Positions 60,268 through 64,000 of a DNA stretch of 64,000 nt are shown piece by piece; within the stretch, counting starts at the first letter, position 1, and the number at the start of each line of letters is the position of its first letter. The notes beneath the pieces are model-generated. The model had not been told where the DNA came from. It saw only the letters and a program-made list of their open reading frames with translations, and did no database searches. The stretch is from assembly GCA_009760855.2 (NCBI GenBank), contig WPIO01000006.1:12660001-12724000 (forward strand), written 5' to 3'. Source of the stretch: Cristatella mucedo (taxonomy: Eukaryota; Bryozoa; Phylactolaemata; Cristatellidae). A program made the position numbers and the translations under genes.

Positions 60268-61892
60268 TCTCTGCCTTCGTTTGCTTTTTGTGCGTACAGT
60301 TTTCCGAATCCACACCTCACAGTATGCTTTACAGAGGGCCCGTTGCCGTATGGTGCCGGATAAGCGCATTGGGAGGGGAGGGGGTAGCAATGAGGAGGTT
60401 GACGGCAGCAGTTCATTGTCCCCGGAAGTCGCCATTGTTGTCCTGCCCAATGATGAGCGCTCACAGCAGTCTCGCAGTTGAGCGGGCGCACGTGCTTGAT
60501 TGGAAGGCGCTGATAACGGCTATTATCTGTTTAAGCCGCCGGCCGGTATTGTAGCCTGCGGGCTAGCAGCGCCGCAGGGTGCCGTCGTCGCGACGGCTGG
60601 CGCCGGCAGCTTGAGCAGGTGATTGTGGGCAATTAGCGTGCAGCCAGCCAGCAAGCGCCCCGGCAGTTGAACTTGAGATGCGATTGCTTTGATGCCAGCT
60701 GTCACCTGTGCACCCATGCGAGGCCAGAGGCCGAGACGCTCAATTATGCAACTGCCCTGCTGCAGCCGCCCGCATGGTGCACCAACCCCCCCTGACCTCT
60801 TTGGGTGGTGGAAAGGAGGCTGTCACCGTGTGGCTGTGGGCGTGGCAGCGGTGGCGAAGGGGGCATGCTTCGCAGCATAACTGCGCTGGCACTGTAGCAG
60901 CAGCAGCAGCTACAGTGGTCTGGCAGCGTGGGCCGCAGTGCCGGCACCCACGGCCAGCCAGGTCGCGAGTGTGCTGCACCAGGCTGACCGCTTGTAGCTG
61001 CTTGCTAGCCAGTGCTGCCACCGGCGCAGCAGCCCATTTGCAGCAGCGTTGGTTTTGCGTAGCTGCCTTTGAGAGCAGTGGCAGTCGAGCAGTGGCCACT
61101 GCCGCACTACGGCAGCACACGCGCGCATTTGCAGGCTTCGTTGCTTTGCGTGACGTCCCGATGTGTTTTGCGCCACGAAGGTCCGCTCGTGCCCGCCCAT
61201 GCCGCCGCCGTGAGCGCGCCTATGCCGTGCTCAGCCGCCTGGCGGCCAGCGTTGGCTCTGGCTGGTCACGATAGCACCAGTTTAAGCTGGTTGGTCGGCG
61301 TACCGCGACTTGTGCAAAGGGGAACACCGAGCTGCCTCCACTTCAGTGCACTTTAACGCGGCCGGCCTTGACCGTGGCAGCCTTCAAAGCGGCGGCTCGG
61401 CGAGAAAGCGTTGGTAACGCAGTGTGTTTCCTATCGGGATGGCTCTTTCATGTTGCAGTCGCCAGCCAGTCGCTGCATGTAGGCCGCCAGTCTATCGTTC
61501 GCCTGACGCCTCGAGGTCTGCCGGTGCCCCAGGAGCAGTCGGTGGCACCGAAGACTGCAGCGTGGCTTTGCGCAGCTCAAGTTGCCTCGCCTTGTTGTGG
61601 CCGTCGGCCAGCCAGCGCTCTCTGCCAGCCACGGCCGTGCCGATGGCCGGTGCAAGTCGCAGCTGGGGCCCCTTGGATTCGTGCATGGCAGGCTGCTACC
61701 ATGGCAGGCGGCCGTCGCCGGCTGCGTGAAAGCCGTCACTCGTGTCTTCTCTGCCATTCAAAGTTGTCACGAGTCGTCTTGTGCGAGTACGAGTGCAACG
61801 AGTGTGCCACATGTGCCCCCTGCCCACGCCCTTCCACACGGCAGCTTTAGAAAGACGATATAGTGTTGAGAAAGGCCGAGTGGGCGTAATAC

Positions 61893-61939
<47 letters not shown>

Positions 61940-63877
61940 TTAGTTGTGGTGAGAGATAAAGATACAATTGAGAGAGCAGAGAGACAGACAGACAGACAGA
62001 GGGGCTCGTTGTGGTCAGAGACCGAGCTTTAGAAGGGCTGCGAATCGATGGTTTATTAGAGCCTTCGTCGGCTTGTGATCGCTAGCTTTGCTCCCATCGG
62101 CAAAGGAGCTCATCCTTAACCTCTGCGGTCTCATAGCATGCCGGGTCGCACTAGGCTTTAGATGGAGCTCGGTAGATAAACGTTTTTAGCCTGTAACCAC
62201 TTGTGCATACGTCACCATCGGTTCTTGCGTGCGGACTGGCAACGAGCCGAGCAGAGCATTGTTCGTCTGCTCGGACGCCAGCTGTCACCAGGCACGAGGG
62301 GACCGAGTTAGGAGCGACCGCTGCTTCGGCCTTGGAGCTGAGGGGGCTGGCTGGCGCTGCTGCTGCTGCTGCCCTACTCTGCTCTCTCTGTTTGCGGTCG
62401 TGCCTAGCAGCAAGACGCTTGCTGCAGTGGCTTCTGCTCAGCAGCGGTGCCGGCTGCTGACGACCGATCGGCTTTCAGGGCGGAAGAGACTGTCGTCACG
62501 TGGACCCAGCATCGGCAGACGGCGGAGGCGTCGTTGCACTGGAGCTGAAGCAGACGCTGAGCGCGGTGCACGAGCCGGTGCTCAGCCCCAGCCGCCGCTC
62601 GCACGACTGGTCGCTGCACTCGCTCTTCGGGCGAGCTGTGGGTCCGCTGTGTGCTGTTGCCTCGACGAGTCGCATATACGTCGACGTGAGCACGAAATCG
62701 AAGGTCGACGGCGGCAGCGCCTCCTCCGCCACCGTGAGTATGGCAACTACCGTGAGTCAGCAAATGTAAAGCGCCTAGAAAGAGATTGAGTTCTTTGAGG
62801 GCACTTTGTCAAGTGTGTTACTACTACTATTACTATTATTGTTGTTGTTATTATGGCAGCAGTTTCTCGGCCTCGCTCCCTTTGGCACCGGCGCACAATC
62901 TCGTCGACTGAGGCAGCATTGCTCGCTGCCCTGCACTTCTGTCGCCCGCTGGCGTTTGCCTACCGGCTGCTTGCCGATTGGTGACGATGGAGTAGCGGCA
63001 GGTGAGATGAGATGCTGGCCCATCAGTCTGGCGTCTAAGGTTGAATCCCGAGCAGTTCCCAACTCTCTGCTCTCTGCCCTCTGGTCAAGACTCTCAGTAG
63101 AGACGTAGTTTGTTCCATGCTCAAAAACAGACAGCTCATCCAGGGTGACCGTTTCCATCAGGTTGCTCGCTCAGCCAATGTGAGGAGGTGGACTGAACAA
63201 TTCTGCTTGTATATATTGCCTCGGCTGTGCAGTCGGATCATCACTGCACGACCAGCAGTGTCCTCCCCTCCTCGTCTGATGCGAGGCAGCTGCCGCGCGG
63301 GTGGTGTGCACCCCTCAGCTGTTTCAGCTGCAGCCACTCGCCTGCCTGCCTGCCAATGATGAAAGGAAGCTTCTGCAATTTATTGCTGCCAGCTTTATAA
63401 GTGGCCTCGATGTGAATCAAAGTGCAAGAGTGTGACAGACAGTGTCTGGTGCAATTCTTTGTGCGCTACGGGGGCCCTTGTAGGCTGCTGCTGCTGCTGC
63501 GGTTGCTGCTCTTGTATGTCTCGATCGTCTAGCTTTGTATTGCTGTGTTCTGTGAAGGATGAAAGGGGTGCTTAGCAACCGCCTTTGAATGTATTGGCTT
63601 TCGGTCCGAGTCATGGCTGGTCAGCACTGACCAGCATCGAATTGTCGCGCACGAAACCTCGAAGTCCCTCGTTGCATTTGACCCTGAGGGTTGGCCTGGC
63701 ACGTTTAGGATCGCTTTGAAGTCGTGCCCGAGGCTGAGGCTTGGCAGGACATCGGTGGCCGTCGGCACGCCCGGTACGAAGCGGTGGACGGTTTTAGCCT
63801 GTCCGTCAAGTACAAGCAGGCCGTCACTTACACTCAGACCGATGCAGCACCTCTGGTGGCTCACCGCATCGTCACAG
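57466..63877 (+). CDS. PIGT: GPI transamidase component PIG-T, first six coding exons
   Basis: PIG-T is the ER-lumenal scaffold subunit of GPI transamidase, which attaches GPI anchors to proteins. Exons 57466-57637, 58463-58640, 58733-58970, 59446-59532, 62479-62733 and 63709-63877 join in phase to 366 codons, about 60% of a usual 570-580 residue protein. Residues 1-20 form a signal peptide ([13 protein letters not shown]). Family landmarks: [95 protein letters not shown]. Cys180 of CTENLTPW corresponds to human Cys182, reported to form a disulfide with PIG-K. The 3' exons, including the membrane segment, lie right of the window. No lesion seen. Confidence 0.95.
58463..58640 (+). CDS. PIGT: PIG-T exon 2
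   Basis: Acceptor CTGTTGACAG; completes Tyr, then [48 protein letters not shown]; donor GTAAGG. Very close to other PIG-T proteins. Confidence 0.97.
58733..58970 (+). CDS. PIGT: PIG-T exon 3
   Basis: Acceptor TCTTCTCTGTAG; one base completes Asn; [56 protein letters not shown]; donor GTAGGT. The preceding intron is only 92 bp. A second AG (TTGCAG) 9 bases inside the exon is out of phase. Confidence 0.97.
59083..59280 (+). mobile_element. L2 3' end, truncated, in PIGT intron
   Basis: 3' untranslated region (CCCCTAACCATGTTACTATTG, GCATTCGATCCTGC) and module AAAGTACCTAGAAAGAG...GAGGGTGCTATATATC followed by (ATT)n. Confidence 0.88.
59446..59532 (+). CDS. PIGT: PIG-T exon 4
   Basis: Acceptor GCTTTTTTTTCTCAG; 29 codons in phase 0: [29 protein letters not shown]; donor GTGAGT. 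Confidence 0.93.
60183..60272. repeat. (CT)n microsatellite
   Basis: About 90 bases of CT with one CTAT interruption. Confidence 0.97.
61897..61938. repeat. (GA)n microsatellite
   Basis: About 41 bases of pure GA. A second GAGAGACAGACAGACAG stretch follows at 61975-62000. Confidence 0.95.
62479..62733 (+). CDS. PIGT: PIG-T exon 5
   Basis: Acceptor GATCGGCTTTCAG; 85 codons in phase 0, with [44 protein letters not shown]; donor GTGAGT. Parallels the family's WELRQTLSVV and SRVYVDI. The first 15 residues are Gly/Asp-rich and diverged. Confidence 0.92.
62759..62857 (+). mobile_element. solo L2 hairpin-module tail just after a splice donor
   Basis: CAGCAAATGTAAAGCGCCTAG through GAGGGCACTTTGTCAAG and a (ACT/ATT/GTT)n end, starting 25 bases after the PIGT donor at 62734. 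Confidence 0.88.
63709..63877 (+). CDS. PIGT: PIG-T exon 6
   Basis: Acceptor CACGTTTAG; 56 codons plus one base: [48 protein letters not shown]-type end; donor GTTTGT (weak). Corresponds to family residues around LEVHPPP..YQDV and QLKWKR..HAQRYVSG. Confidence 0.85.
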
Positions 63878-64000
63878 GTTTGTGAGGCACGCCACCGACC
63901 GGTGTCTGCTTTGTTGTACATGGCAGGCTTGTGGTTCAGAGCATGCTGTGCCTTCATTGATTTGCCACTGACTGGCAGGCTTTGCTGTTCACAGCAGGCT
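63878..64000. other. start of next PIGT intron
   Basis: Follows the donor at 63878. No further exon was recognised before the window edge. Confidence 0.6.

Larger units (their letters stand above)
59533..62478. other. 2.9-kb PIGT intron, GC-rich, two microsatellites
   Basis: High GC with CAG/CTG-rich words and chance ORFs up to about 200 codons. No recognised coding. Contains the CT and GA tracts listed separately. Confidence 0.6.

Noticed and set aside
59864-60491. ORFs of up to 205 codons with Leu-Ser or Arg-Glu runs
   Set aside because: Created by the CT microsatellite in a PIGT intron.
60708-61850. Several ORFs of 100-190 codons on both strands
   Set aside because: High GC lowers stop frequency. 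There are no domains, no consistent splice sites, and they lie inside a PIGT intron.
63529-63957. Reverse-strand ORF of 142 codons
   Set aside because: It is the antisense shadow of the PIG-T exon at 63709-63877, which matches the family in the forward frame.

Overview
The window is animal (metazoan) nuclear DNA: spliced genes, introns of hundreds of bases to 11 kb, many microsatellites and a dense load of retrotransposon fragments. Two genes are recognised by reading conserved protein segments across phase-compatible GT..AG introns. A third, on the opposite strand, can be assembled but not identified. The species cannot be named from the sequence. A canonical stimulatory G-protein alpha subunit points to an animal, and the divergence and repeat types suggest an invertebrate.

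Layout. (1) 1-36 kb, + strand: the 3' two thirds of a Gs-alpha (GNAS) gene. Seven exons (2195-2292, 13440-13494, 17381-17454, 21907-22086, 27275-27399, 30506-30573, 35846-35992) join into 248 codons ending in the Gs C-terminus QYELL and a TAA. The first coding exons lie left of the window. The introns are filled by L2/CR1-like non-LTR retrotransposon pieces, two tRNA-derived SINE families, a 406-bp CCT tract, a 40-bp perfect palindrome and TA-rich hairpins. (2) 36-40.9 kb: intergenic sequence with a 1.0-kb hAT-type non-autonomous transposon (inverted ends, 8-bp target duplication) and degraded L2 copies. (3) 40.9-55.2 kb, - strand: an unidentified multi-exon gene with a basic, AT-hook-like N-terminus, a long acidic/poly-Ala/9-residue-repeat exon and a better-ordered C-terminal part. 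(4) 55.2-57.5 kb: a region between two head-to-head genes. (5) 57.5-64 kb, + strand: the first six coding exons of PIGT, a subunit of GPI transamidase, running off the right edge.

The genes do not form a pathway: Gs-alpha is a cytosolic-face signalling GTPase, PIG-T an ER-lumen component of GPI-anchor attachment, and the middle gene is probably nuclear (inference from composition only). The most unusual non-genic signal is a discrete 80-90 bp hairpin-plus-(ATT)n module. It ends the L2 elements, is also the tail of a tRNA-headed SINE family, and occurs alone at several sites, one of them 25 bp after a PIGT splice donor. Several retroelements are nested inside one another, and two L2 copies share the same disabling lesions.
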